From assembly GCF_010470665.1 (NCBI RefSeq), contig NZ_VOPZ01000005.1, positions 278,385-342,384 on the forward strand: a DNA stretch of 64,000 nt, given 5' to 3'. This stretch comes from Desulfovibrio sp. JC022 (lineage in GTDB: Bacteria > Desulfobacterota > Desulfovibrionia > Desulfovibrionales > Desulfovibrionaceae). Positions within the stretch are counted from its first letter, which is position 1, and each line of letters begins with the position of its first letter. The notes below the pieces were generated by a model, which ran no database searches, had not been told where the DNA came from, and saw only the letters and a list, made by a program, of their open reading frames with translations. A program made the position numbers and the translations under genes. Shown piece by piece: positions 8,529-16,708 of this stretch.

Positions 8529-10163
8529 TTAAACCACGTACTTGATGCCGAGTCTGTCAGCAGCATCACGGTCACTGATACCAAGCGCATCCGCCATGCC
8601 GATGGGCAATGAAGTGGAGCGCCCCAGAGGGGCGATAATCTTTTTGATTTCAGTGTCAAAGCTCAGATAGAAGTCAACAACCCTTTCGGCGACCTTTTCA
8701 GGATCGAGACGACGGTAAAGTCTGGGATCCTGAGAGGTGATACCCTTGGGACATACGCCGATGTTACAAACGTTGCAGCGGTCTTTTTCAGAACCGAGAC
8801 AGCCTGCACCGGCCTGCATGACGTATTTACCGACCTGAACGGCGCTTGCGCCGAGCATGATCAGTGCAGCTGCGTTAGCCGCGAGGTTACCGGATTTACC
8901 GATACCGCCACCCGCGATGAGGGGCAGTTCGTTCTGCTTACCGGTAACAACCAATGCGTTGTAACAATCACGCAGGTTACTGGCGATGGGGTGTCCCATG
9001 TGGTTCATGGAAACGTTGTATGCCGCCCCGGTACCACCGTCTTCACCATCAATGGCCAGACCTGCGGCGTAGGGGTTACGGGTCAGGTTGTTGAGAACCG
9101 CCAGCGATGTGGAGGAAGCGGAAATCTTGGGATAAACCGGGACCCTGAATCCCCAGGCCATACTCATGGACTGGATCATCTTTGCAACAGATTCCTCAAT
9201 GGAATACTGAGTCTGGTGGGTCGGAGGACTGGGCAGGCTTACTCCCTCGGGAACACCGCGAATTGCGGCGATGAGTTTGTTAACCTTGTACCACATGAGC
9301 AGTCCGCCATCACCGGGTTTTGCGCCCTGACCGTACTTGATCTCGATGGCGCAGGGGTCGACCTTCATTTCCGGAATGGCGTGGATGATTTCATCCCAGC
9401 CGAAATAACCGGACGCGATCTGAAGAATTACGTATTTAAGGAAACGGGAACGGAGCAGTCTGGGAGGACAGCCACCCTCACCTGTGGAAATACGCACAGG
9501 CATGTTCAGTTCTTCGTTCAGGTAAGCCACACCCATCTGGAGACCTTCCCACATGTTGGGAGACATGGCCCCGAAGGACATACCGCCGATAACCAGCGGG
9601 TAGATTTCACGAACCGGGGGTTTCCAGCCGTGTTCCTGATAAGTTTTGAGGCTCTCTTCCGGAGACTGCACGCGACCGAGCAGGGTGTTCAAACGGAACT
9701 CATGGCGACCGGCATCAAGCGCGGGGTCGGTGAGCATGGAGATACGCATGAACTTGATCTGGTCCAGCAGGGATTCACCGGAATTGCGGCGTCCACCACG
9801 GGTACGGGGGTTACCGCCGCGGTCGTTGTGGAATTTCTGAGTGGTGGAACCTTCTTCACGCTTGGGACCGATGGCGTTGTTGGGGCAGACCATGTTGCAC
9901 ATGGAACAGCCGATACAAGCGTATGCCGGATCGGTCTTCTGGCGGATGCCGTAAAAAATTGAATATTCATTCTCGGCTTTTTTCATCAGGCTGGCGGGAG
10001 TCTTGATCTCACGCTTGCGATGAACACCGAGTTCAATGGCGTTAACCGGACAGACGGAAGTGCAGCGACCGCACTGGGTACAGAGATCCTTGTCCCACTC
10101 GATCTGCCAGTTCAGGTCTTTAACGCCTAAAGTTGACGGGGTAATTGGTCTTTCTGTGAGCAT
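8529..10163 (-). CDS. Glutamate synthase FMN subunit with ferredoxin domain
   Basis: 544-aa catalytic subunit that makes glutamate from 2-oxoglutarate and ammonia. Residues about 25-110 are a two-cluster ferredoxin (CTQCGRCTSVCP and CIGCSMCNMVCP). The rest is the FMN-binding (alpha/beta)8 barrel of GltB, with GGMSFGAMS, KYGQGAKPGDGG and GEDGGTGAA. The Cys cluster for the 3Fe-4S centre is CNVCNIGVCPKGI near 465. An AAGGAG ribosome site supports the start at 10163, which makes the gene overlap the end of the amidotransferase gene by 37 bp; this suggests translational coupling. Ammonia should come from the amidotransferase subunit. Confidence 0.92.
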   Translation of the reverse strand: MLTERPITPSTLGVKDLNWQIEWDKDLCTQCGRCTSVCPVNAIELGVHRKREIKTPASLMKKAENEYSIFYGIRQKTDPAYACIGCSMCNMVCPNNAIGPKREEGSTTQKFHNDRGGNPRTRGGRRNSGESLLDQIKFMRISMLTDPALDAGRHEFRLNTLLGRVQSPEESLKTYQEHGWKPPVREIYPLVIGGMSFGAMSPNMWEGLQMGVAYLNEELNMPVRISTGEGGCPPRLLRSRFLKYVILQIASGYFGWDEIIHAIPEMKVDPCAIEIKYGQGAKPGDGGLLMWYKVNKLIAAIRGVPEGVSLPSPPTHQTQYSIEESVAKMIQSMSMAWGFRVPVYPKISASSTSLAVLNNLTRNPYAAGLAIDGEDGGTGAAYNVSMNHMGHPIASNLRDCYNALVVTGKQNELPLIAGGGIGKSGNLAANAAALIMLGASAVQVGKYVMQAGAGCLGSEKDRCNVCNIGVCPKGITSQDPRLYRRLDPEKVAERVVDFYLSFDTEIKKIIAPLGRSTSLPIGMADALGISDRDAADRLGIKYVV

Positions 10164-11263
10164 GTTTCTATCTCCTTGCAGTCGGGTCCGACGATTACTG
10201 TATCGAGGTGCATGGGCTGGAAGTCCTTGGACTTGTCACGGTCGGGAATGACAGCGTCGATTCCGCAGACTTCGGAAGAGAAGGCGTAAATGCCGTCTTT
10301 ACCGCCCACAATGCCGGGACGAAGTTTCTTGCGATCCTGAACCATGAACATGGAACCGTCATCAAGGGTTCCGATAACACAGTTGGGACCGTCAATAATC
10401 ATCTTGCGACAGGAACGCTTAAGAGTCGCCAGAAACTCTCGGTCCGGGTGATCGGCCATTTCATGATCCATGAGCGGGGTAATGACATGTTTGTAGGCAC
10501 GGATATCAAGCCCCAGACGCTTGGTAGTGTAATGGGCAATATGAGTGAACACCTCGGAGTCGGACTGGTAGCCGGAATATCCGGTAACATTTCTGGACTG
10601 CAAATATTCCTTAATGGGGATGAATGCGGTGTTCTCGCCGTTGGTCATGGAGGCGACGCCTTCTATAAAGAATGGGTGACAGGCGTAAAGGTTGATGGCG
10701 TAGTTGGTGTTCTGCCTGCCCTGCGCAAGAATGTGACGCGCATAGAGGTTGCGGTTGGCACCGAGCTGAAGCCATTCACCGATCTCAAGGGGATCACCGA
10801 CTTCTTTTACAATGATAGTATCGGGCCAGAAAGAAAAGACCATTATGTCGCCGTCTTCCTCACCCATCTTGCGAAGTTCAAGGCGCATTTCAACAAGCTT
10901 CTGACCCTGCTGTGCAGGAGTAAGCTCTTTCCAGCCTCTTGGAACTTTGTATGCGATGGCAGCATATGTACCACGAACAGGAGTACCTTCCGGCGGTTCA
11001 GTTTCCGGGGTGTAAAGAATGCTGTACTGGGACTTGAAACCGTGGTCCATGGTATACTGTTCCAGTCTGCGCAGACCGGCTTCGGTAAAAATACCGGAAA
11101 GGATGGGACAGCCCTGCAATTCTTCTTCAAAACGACCGCCCAGTCCCCTGAGACAGAGACCTACGCCGGAGCCGTCATGACCTTCTTTCATTGTATTAAG
11201 GGCATTGATGGCCAGCATGGGTGAAATAGGATCGCGACTTGTAAGCGCAAATAAACGGCACAT
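10127..11263 (-). CDS. Glutamate synthase class II amidotransferase subunit
   Basis: 378-aa N-terminal-nucleophile glutaminase subunit equal to the first domain of GltB. Cys2 directly after the initiator Met (MCRLFALTSRDP) is the nucleophile, freed by removal of Met. Typical features include HDGSGVGL, the NGE motif in SMTNGENTAF, and the SDSEV segment. It releases ammonia from glutamine for the FMN subunit. It is the first gene of the cluster; a GGAG ribosome site lies upstream. Its long leader (11264-12150) holds a duplicated 11-bp motif. Confidence 0.88.
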   Translation of the reverse strand: MCRLFALTSRDPISPMLAINALNTMKEGHDGSGVGLCLRGLGGRFEEELQGCPILSGIFTEAGLRRLEQYTMDHGFKSQYSILYTPETEPPEGTPVRGTYAAIAYKVPRGWKELTPAQQGQKLVEMRLELRKMGEEDGDIMVFSFWPDTIIVKEVGDPLEIGEWLQLGANRNLYARHILAQGRQNTNYAINLYACHPFFIEGVASMTNGENTAFIPIKEYLQSRNVTGYSGYQSDSEVFTHIAHYTTKRLGLDIRAYKHVITPLMDHEMADHPDREFLATLKRSCRKMIIDGPNCVIGTLDDGSMFMVQDRKKLRPGIVGGKDGIYAFSSEVCGIDAVIPDRDKSKDFQPMHLDTVIVGPDCKEIETCSQKDQLPRQL

Positions 11264-12150
11264 ATTGTCAGATCACTCCATGATTATAAGGTTCAACAGG
11301 TGCAGCGTCCCGGCAGGCAGTCAGGGAAACGGACGGTTCCGAAACTCTGGGAGGTTTCCGGCAGGCAGCTGACTTGTTTTAATGAAAAATGTATCAGCCA
11401 ATGCGACTCTAATCTGGATATATTTCGAATTAAATAATGTGCGCCGGTTCTTCATTGACATTTTGAGTTTTTCCACCTCTCAAAATTGGCACAACTGTTT
11501 TTCAGGGATCTGAAATTGAATCGAAATCAGGATAAAAGATCATTTTTTGAAGATTAGAGCGATTCAGGAATTTGACAATGTCAGAAAAAAACAATTTTGG
11601 CAAACAAAAATACGAAATTGAAGTTTTCAAATCCAAAAACAGTCCATCCCGACACCCAAGCCGTTCACCTCAAGAACGAAAACATAGCTAAAACCCCACA
11701 AATTCACGGCGCAGACAATACCCATAAGATATTAAATTAATTAATCATCACAACACTGACAAGCATTTACACCCACCAATTGCACCAAACTGAAAATCAC
11801 CCAAGACCCACTCTTCACCTTTTGGCAAATAGTGATAATCAACAAGCCACAGCCCTGTGCAAACATATTGATTGCGTAATTATACGGCCACAAATCATGC
11901 ATGTTTATGGTAGTACCAAAAGGGCAATGAGCCAAAGCGATTTCATCACCTTCACCACAATCGCAAAATTTACATTTTTGACAAAAACAAAGACGAGGGC
12001 TCAGCGTAATCTACAAATATGTAATAGAACACAGTAAAAAACACTTTCGACTCAAAACATGGGCTGAATATTTTAAAGCATCCGACTTGCCCAATTTCCG
12101 ACAAAAAAGTTATGCTCAAAACGTACTCAATATATAAAGGGAGAGCACAG
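11264..12150. other. Long intergenic region, duplicated 11-mer
   Basis: 887 bp between the divergent glutamate synthase cluster and a small plus-strand gene. No coding region is supported. CCGGCAGGCAG occurs twice in the same orientation (11310-11320 and 11358-11368), 48 bp apart in the leader of the glutamate synthase genes. The remainder is AT-rich. A TTGGCAC followed by a poor -12 element near 11486 is not a convincing sigma-54 promoter and points the wrong way. Confidence 0.5.
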
Positions 12151-12450
12151 ATGGATCGTGCACAGATCAAAAGGATATTTAAAGCGTACTTCGAAAAATA
12201 TAAAAAAACGGAAGGAGACCGCACAGCCTGGTCGGCGGTCTGGCTGGAAAGCACAAGGGCCGGAGTTCTGGAACTGAACATGACCCAATGCCCTAAAGGC
12301 ACCACATTCAAAATATTCGTCAATAAGAAAAAAGAAATGCAGGTTCTGGGCTGGGATGCGTATTTCGAAGCCATGGATGAAATTTCAGCCAGACATCCAG
12401 ACCTCTATGATGAAGACAAGCTCTTCTCTGAAATGGAATTTGTTATTTAA
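12151..12450 (+). CDS. Small soluble protein, unknown function
   Basis: I do not recognise this 99-aa protein. It has no signal peptide or membrane helix. The sequence alternates helical, charged stretches (DRAQIKRIFKAYFEKYKK at the start) with a probable beta region (TRAGVLELNMTQCPKGTTFK) and an acidic helical end. The start at 12151 is preferred because a GGGAG ribosome site lies 7 nt upstream; an in-frame start 39 bp earlier has no such site. It is convergent with the TetR gene, with 12 bp between the stops. Confidence 0.65.
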   Translation: MDRAQIKRIFKAYFEKYKKTEGDRTAWSAVWLESTRAGVLELNMTQCPKGTTFKIFVNKKKEMQVLGWDAYFEAMDEISARHPDLYDEDKLFSEMEFVI

Positions 12451-12462
12451 TTGAAATCAGGA

Positions 12463-13080
12463 TCAGGAACCGAGCAGATACCCCTCAAGCATCATGACCA
12501 TCTGGGAGACAAGCCGATCTTCGCCTACATCGGAATCAAAAATGACCGCCTGATGTGAAACCTCTTCCACCACCAGACGGGTAAGCTCGGCGGCAGCTTC
12601 AAGATCACTAACCTTCAAACTCTTTTTCTGCGAACTTAAAAAAGCAAACAAATGCCCGCGAATCCGCCTATCACGTTCCCTGCCAATGGCCGAAATATCC
12701 TTATCTGTAGCTTCAAGAGCCATAACTTCACGAAAAAACATACGGTTACTGCGGTGAGATTCAACCGAATAAACACCGAGCATACGCAAAGCCTCGCGCA
12801 GAGGCTTGCCTTCATCAAGCATGGACTGGGCTTTGGCAAAAATATCAAAACTCATCCGCCACTGAAGCATATTGATAACTTCAATGAAAATTACCTTTTT
12901 ATTCTTAAAGTAGCGGTAGACCGATCCGGTTGCGACACCGGCTGCGGCAGCAATATTTTTGGTATTAGCCCCCGCGTATCCCTTTTCAGAAAAAACATCC
13001 AAGGCCGCTTCCAGAATATCATTTCTGGTCACGTCAGCCCGGTCCTGTACTATCTCAAAATTACCATGCCTGCGTATCAT
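12463..13080 (-). CDS. TetR/AcrR-family transcriptional regulator
   Basis: 205-aa DNA-binding regulator. The N-terminal helix-turn-helix domain (about residues 17-64) has ILEAALDVFSEKGYAGANTK and IAAAAGVATGSVYRYFKNK, the family signature. The C-terminal part is the ligand-binding and dimer domain with no recognisable specificity. A GGACGAG ribosome site precedes the start. It is not next to an efflux operon; the RND pair lies about 5.5 kb away, so its target genes are unknown. Confidence 0.9.
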   Translation of the reverse strand: MIRRHGNFEIVQDRADVTRNDILEAALDVFSEKGYAGANTKNIAAAAGVATGSVYRYFKNKKVIFIEVINMLQWRMSFDIFAKAQSMLDEGKPLREALRMLGVYSVESHRSNRMFFREVMALEATDKDISAIGRERDRRIRGHLFAFLSSQKKSLKVSDLEAAAELTRLVVEEVSHQAVIFDSDVGEDRLVSQMVMMLEGYLLGS

Positions 13081-13151
13081 CTCGTCCTTTCTTTTTTACT
13101 TAAATTATCCTTTCTCTTGAAAAGATGAACTTAAGTTCAATTTAAATCAAG

Positions 13152-13183
13152 AAAAAACCGGAATCAGATAATTCTGATTCCGG
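13152..13183 (-). terminator. Rho-independent terminator after the HD-GYP gene
   Basis: A perfect 11-bp stem (13158-13168 with 13173-13183, CCGGAATCAGA) with a TAAT loop is followed on the minus strand by six T residues. It lies 28 bp after the HD-GYP stop and separates that gene from the TetR gene. Confidence 0.88.
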
Positions 13184-13210
13184 CTAATTAAATTCGGTGT
13201 GGAATCAGTT

Positions 13211-14401
13211 TTAGACCAGAAAACGGGAAAGCTGCTGCATATCGACGCCCAGAGATTTCGGATCGGGCTGGCGCATGACCTGAACCTTCTTTCCACCTCT
13301 TTCATAAGAGGCAAGGTCGATGCATTCAGATACTACCGGCTGCATTTTATCATTAAACAAAATCTTCACCTTGGGCTGACGGGGCTTGGTCTCGTTAGTC
13401 TCAAGCACAATGGCAAAACGCAAATCATCAAGCTGAACCATAGTTCCCGGAGGGTAGATTCCCATAACCCGAACAAAACGGTTCAAATAGGCAGGGTCAA
13501 AATCAGTCCCCTTCCATTTATACATCTGGCTCAGGGTTTTGGCCGGAGTGATGGCTTTCTTATATACTCTTACACTGGTCAAAGCGTCATACACATCGCT
13601 AATGGCAATAATCCGTCCAAAAGGATGGATATCTTCTCCCTTTATTCCGCTGGGATAACCGTTTCCGTCATACCGCTCATGATGCTCGACCACTCCACGC
13701 AGGACGGCCCCATCAAGCCCTTCAACATCTCCCAGAACTTCAAGCCCTTTCCGGGAATGACTCTTCATGACTTCATATTCAGAATCAGTAAGCTTTCCTG
13801 GTTTATTGAGGACCTTGTTGGGAACGCGCCCCTTGCCCACATCATGAAATAAAGCCGCAATACCGAGTGATTCCAATTCAGAACGGTTCAAACCAAGAGC
13901 CTTACCCAGCAACAAAGAATAAAGATTAACATTGATGCTGTGGGTGTAGGTGTATTCGTCATATCGCTTCAAAAAAGCAAGAGTAAGAGCAGCAGGCTCA
14001 TTAGTGGTCAGGCTGTCGATGACCTCGCCGACAATAGGGGCTGCCTCTTCAACTTCAACAGTCTTTCCCTTGCGTACATCGTCTATAAACTTATGAGCAT
14101 AATTCAGGGCTTCTTCATGAACCCTGCGCGCTTCAGGCAGGGCCTCAGCCATATTACGGGCGGCATCCTCAGCAGTAAGAGCCCCTTTATCGCAGGCAAA
14201 CCCCATATTTGGAAGAACCTTTCCGGTCAGAATCTCAACCTTCTCAGTATCATCAGGCAAGTACTTAGCTATATCTGAAGACGACTCAATAAACCTATCA
14301 ACTTCCACGACAGGGTCTTTAAAAGTACCCAAGCCATACCGCTGGACATACATCCCCGGCTTAACATCCTTCTTTTTAATAATTTTGATCTCTTCCGCCA
14401 C
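13211..14401 (-). CDS. HD-GYP c-di-GMP phosphodiesterase
   Basis: 396-aa soluble protein with an N-terminal DUF3391-like region (about 1-140) and a C-terminal HD-GYP domain (about 145-330). The metal and active-site residues are in place: FHDVGK, the HHERYDGNGYP segment with the GYP triplet, and ISDVYDALTS. HD-GYP enzymes hydrolyse c-di-GMP, the product of the three GGDEF proteins in this window. The start is GTG with GAGGGTG upstream. No receiver domain is present, so control is probably through the N-terminal region. Confidence 0.9.
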   Translation of the reverse strand: MAEEIKIIKKKDVKPGMYVQRYGLGTFKDPVVEVDRFIESSSDIAKYLPDDTEKVEILTGKVLPNMGFACDKGALTAEDAARNMAEALPEARRVHEEALNYAHKFIDDVRKGKTVEVEEAAPIVGEVIDSLTTNEPAALTLAFLKRYDEYTYTHSINVNLYSLLLGKALGLNRSELESLGIAALFHDVGKGRVPNKVLNKPGKLTDSEYEVMKSHSRKGLEVLGDVEGLDGAVLRGVVEHHERYDGNGYPSGIKGEDIHPFGRIIAISDVYDALTSVRVYKKAITPAKTLSQMYKWKGTDFDPAYLNRFVRVMGIYPPGTMVQLDDLRFAIVLETNETKPRQPKVKILFNDKMQPVVSECIDLASYERGGKKVQVMRQPDPKSLGVDMQQLSRFLV

Positions 14402-14809
14402 CGCAACACCCTCTCAAACAAAATATATAAATATTATCTACAACGGACCATTAATCTATCCGTTAAAATCAATTAAAAAAAGCTCGTTTTTCCCATAAAA
14501 AAATTACAATAAAACCAATTTATTACTGCTACAATTATAATTTATGAAACCCTACAGCAGCATTAAATAAAAACTGCAAAAACATTATTCTACGCGATAA
14601 CATACTCGCAACATTAAAAAAATGGTCAAACCAGCCATCTAATGTCAAAAGCGACTTGACCTACACCCAAGGATGTTCTACCCAGAACTTTCAGCAACTG
14701 ACTGGTTGCCCCGAATCATGTACCCAACGCAGCTTCACTTCCGCAAAAGACCTTTTCGGCAGTGGCTGCATTTTTATTGACAACGACGGAATTATTTGAG
14801 GTTTATGAA
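14402..14809. other. greA upstream region and leader
   Basis: 408-bp divergent spacer. The HD-GYP side is AT-rich. On the greA side there is a TTGACC (14656-14661) with a weak -10 candidate 17 bp later, a small GCAAC/GTTGC hairpin, and a terminator-like hairpin at 14729-14778. No gene is seen. Confidence 0.5.
14729..14778 (+). terminator. Leader terminator upstream of greA
   Basis: An imperfect stem (GCAGC/GCTGC, CACT/AGTG, AAAAG/CTTTT) is followed by ATTTTTATT, 32 bp before the greA GTG. No plus-strand gene precedes it, so it would stop transcripts begun in the greA leader. E. coli greA has a comparable leader terminator that yields the GraL RNA; similarity of mechanism is inference. Confidence 0.55.
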
Positions 14810-15295
14810 GTGAGCAATATACCCATTTCGCAAGAAGGATTTGCTAAAATCAAGAAAGAGCTTGCTGCTCTTAAGAAAGAACGCCCTGAGATCATTAAAG
14901 CCATTGCGGAAGCCCGCGAAGAAGGCGACCTCAAGGAAAACGGCGGTTATCACGCAGCCCGCGAGAGACAGGGAATGCTTGAGGCGAAGATCAACTATAT
15001 TGAATCCCGCATCCCCCAGTTCAATGTTGTAGACATGAAAACTCTTGGCGGCCCGAAAGTAACTTTCGGCGCGACTGTCGAGCTTGAAGACATCGATACC
15101 GGCGAAGAAAAGACTTACACCATCATGGGCCCGGACGAGAGTGATTTCAAAAAAGGCATCATCTCCGTTGAATCCCCGGTCGGTAAAGCCCTGCTCGGTA
15201 AAGAGGAAGGAGACGAAGTCATAGTCAACGCCCCCCGTGGCAGAATTGAATACGGCATTGTTTCTGTAGTCTTTAACGGACCTGCTTCCCAATAA
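14810..15295 (+). CDS. greA: Transcription elongation factor GreA
   Basis: 161-aa factor that enters the RNA polymerase secondary channel and stimulates cleavage of backtracked RNA. The N-terminal coiled coil carries the acidic tip in EAREEGDLKENGGYHAARE. The C-terminal FKBP-like domain ends with SPVGKALLGKEEGDEV and APRG. I place the start at GTG 14810 (protein begins VSNIPISQEGF) because this matches family length and a GAGG site lies 9 nt upstream; an in-frame ATG 48 bp earlier would add an untypical extension inside the leader hairpin. A terminator follows at 15351. Confidence 0.93.
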   Translation: MSNIPISQEGFAKIKKELAALKKERPEIIKAIAEAREEGDLKENGGYHAARERQGMLEAKINYIESRIPQFNVVDMKTLGGPKVTFGATVELEDIDTGEEKTYTIMGPDESDFKKGIISVESPVGKALLGKEEGDEVIVNAPRGRIEYGIVSVVFNGPASQ

Positions 15296-15350
15296 TACAG
15301 TTATTCCGTCAGCCAGTAACAGGGCCGCAGGTTCTGAATTAATGCAATTA

Positions 15351-15383
15351 AACGGGGGTGTGCCAAGGCGCATCCCCGTTTTT
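15351..15383 (+). terminator. Terminator after greA
   Basis: AACGGGG (15351-15357) pairs with CCCCGTT (15374-15380), with additional pairing toward the loop, followed by a T run. It lies 55 bp after the greA stop and before the next plus-strand gene. Confidence 0.8.
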
Positions 15384-15405
15384 ATAATCATCAGCGGGCG
15401 TTCAC

Positions 15406-16164
15406 ATGCACGGCACGGAAATATTAACAGACAACATATCCTGCTCCGGGTTCTGCTCCCGGTGCGAAACCATCCATACCATCGGACCGGGAAAGGCTAT
15501 CCAGCTCTGCCTTGATTTGATGGAAAAATTAGACTCAGCCGGACGTGCGGACTTTGATCTGCCGCCTGAACAGGCCGAACCGGATTTCAGCACCGACTAT
15601 CTTTTCGGCAAAGCACGCGGCCAGATGTTCGGGATTATGAGCTATCTTGACCACGCAGGTCAGGAACACTCAGCCAAGGCTTTTTCAGGACAGTACAACG
15701 GTCATTGGGAAATAGCGGGCTGGGTAAGCCCCATAATCAACCCGCGCGACTTCCAGACCCTGACCCAATCCACTGAAAAAGAAATTAAGAGAATCGGTCA
15801 GGAAATGGAAAAACTGACACCCAAAACAGCTGAACACACTACCCTTTCCACCCGGCGCAAAAAACTTTCCCAAGGCTTAATGCGCGAAATCCATTCCATA
15901 TACCAAGTCCACAACTTTCGCGGCGAAACCCGGTCCATGCCGGAAATAATCCTCGGTCAAAAGGGCATTCCCACCGGAACCGGGGACTGTTGCGCTCCGA
16001 AACTGCTCAACTTCGCAGCAAAAAACGGCTATACTCCCCTGTCCATTGCCGAATTCTATTATGGCAAAGAGAACCGCTCCCGCACAAAATCCCATAAGCA
16101 ATTCTATCCATCCTGCACAGACAAGTGCGGACTTATCCTCGGCTATATGCTTTGCGGACTATAA
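15406..16164 (+). CDS. Stand-alone homologue of the N-terminal domain of fused RluA proteins
   Basis: 252-aa protein without signal peptide. From memory of the family, its pattern matches the N-terminal domain of long gammaproteobacterial RluA-like synthases: GKARGQMFGIMSY, an AFSGQYNG.W segment, a charged helical middle (about 125-180), then GTGDCCAPKLLNFAAKNG, IAEFYYG and HKQFYPSC...CGLILGYML. The many Cys residues (including CSGFCSRC near 12-18) suggest metal binding. In those fusions this region precedes an RluA catalytic domain; here the gene stops, and the matching catalytic domain is a separate gene at 5303. Its own reaction is not known to me. It starts 22 bp after the greA terminator. 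Confidence 0.75.
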   Translation: MHGTEILTDNISCSGFCSRCETIHTIGPGKAIQLCLDLMEKLDSAGRADFDLPPEQAEPDFSTDYLFGKARGQMFGIMSYLDHAGQEHSAKAFSGQYNGHWEIAGWVSPIINPRDFQTLTQSTEKEIKRIGQEMEKLTPKTAEHTTLSTRRKKLSQGLMREIHSIYQVHNFRGETRSMPEIILGQKGIPTGTGDCCAPKLLNFAAKNGYTPLSIAEFYYGKENRSRTKSHKQFYPSCTDKCGLILGYMLCGL

Positions 16165-16247
16165 AAATATCTTCAGTTATTTCTTGAATTTTTCCTATCA
16201 AAAAGGGTTACATATGAGTACAATGGCCCGAACGGAGGAATTCTTTA

Positions 16248-16682
16248 ATGAAAATGACCAAACTGAAAAAACACACCCTGCTGGCTTTGGCTGTTTTTGC
16301 TGTTCTTTTTGCAGCAGGCTGCGCCCCCAAGCAGACCTATTATCCTGCGTATGAAAATCCTACTGACACCAAGTGGATTGCAGAAGATATTGACGGCAAG
16401 TCCATAGGAGGCTTCGCCCATATCTGGATGCGTCTTGACAGCAATGGTAAGATCTACGGCTCCGGCGGCTGCAACAGCTTTCGCGGCGACTATTCATACG
16501 TGAACGGAATTTTCAGAACCGGACCGCTGGCCATGACCCGCAAAACCTGCTCCAAGAACATGAATTTACAGGAATTCAAATTCATGCAGGCTCTGGACCG
16601 GGTTAATTCCATGCAGGAAAGGGACGGCATGCTTTACATGGAAGGGGAAGATAACTCCCTGCTTTTTTATAAAGGTCATTAA
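16248..16682 (+). CDS. META-domain lipoprotein
   Basis: 144-aa predicted lipoprotein. Residues 1-26 are a lipoprotein signal with the lipobox AAGC at Cys26. The mature part is a META/HslJ-type domain: GSGGCNSFRGDYSYVNG and GPLAMTRKTCS match the family's G-C-N and M-T-R/K-C motifs. HslJ relatives have been tied to stress and heat response, but the function here is unknown. A GGAGG ribosome site precedes the ATG at 16248. It is 26 bp upstream of the kinase gene and likely co-transcribed. Confidence 0.85.
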   Translation: MKMTKLKKHTLLALAVFAVLFAAGCAPKQTYYPAYENPTDTKWIAEDIDGKSIGGFAHIWMRLDSNGKIYGSGGCNSFRGDYSYVNGIFRTGPLAMTRKTCSKNMNLQEFKFMQALDRVNSMQERDGMLYMEGEDNSLLFYKGH

Positions 16683-16708
16683 CCAAATAGTGACCTGCGA
16701 GGGACTTG

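Noticed and set aside
8991-9962. Plus-strand open frame of 323 codons opposite the FMN subunit gene
   Set aside because: Antisense to a well-supported gene and rich in the His, Gly and Thr typical of complement shadows.
11483-11503. Sigma-54-like TTGGCAC in the glutamate synthase spacer
   Set aside because: The -12 element lacks GC and the orientation is away from the glutamate synthase genes.
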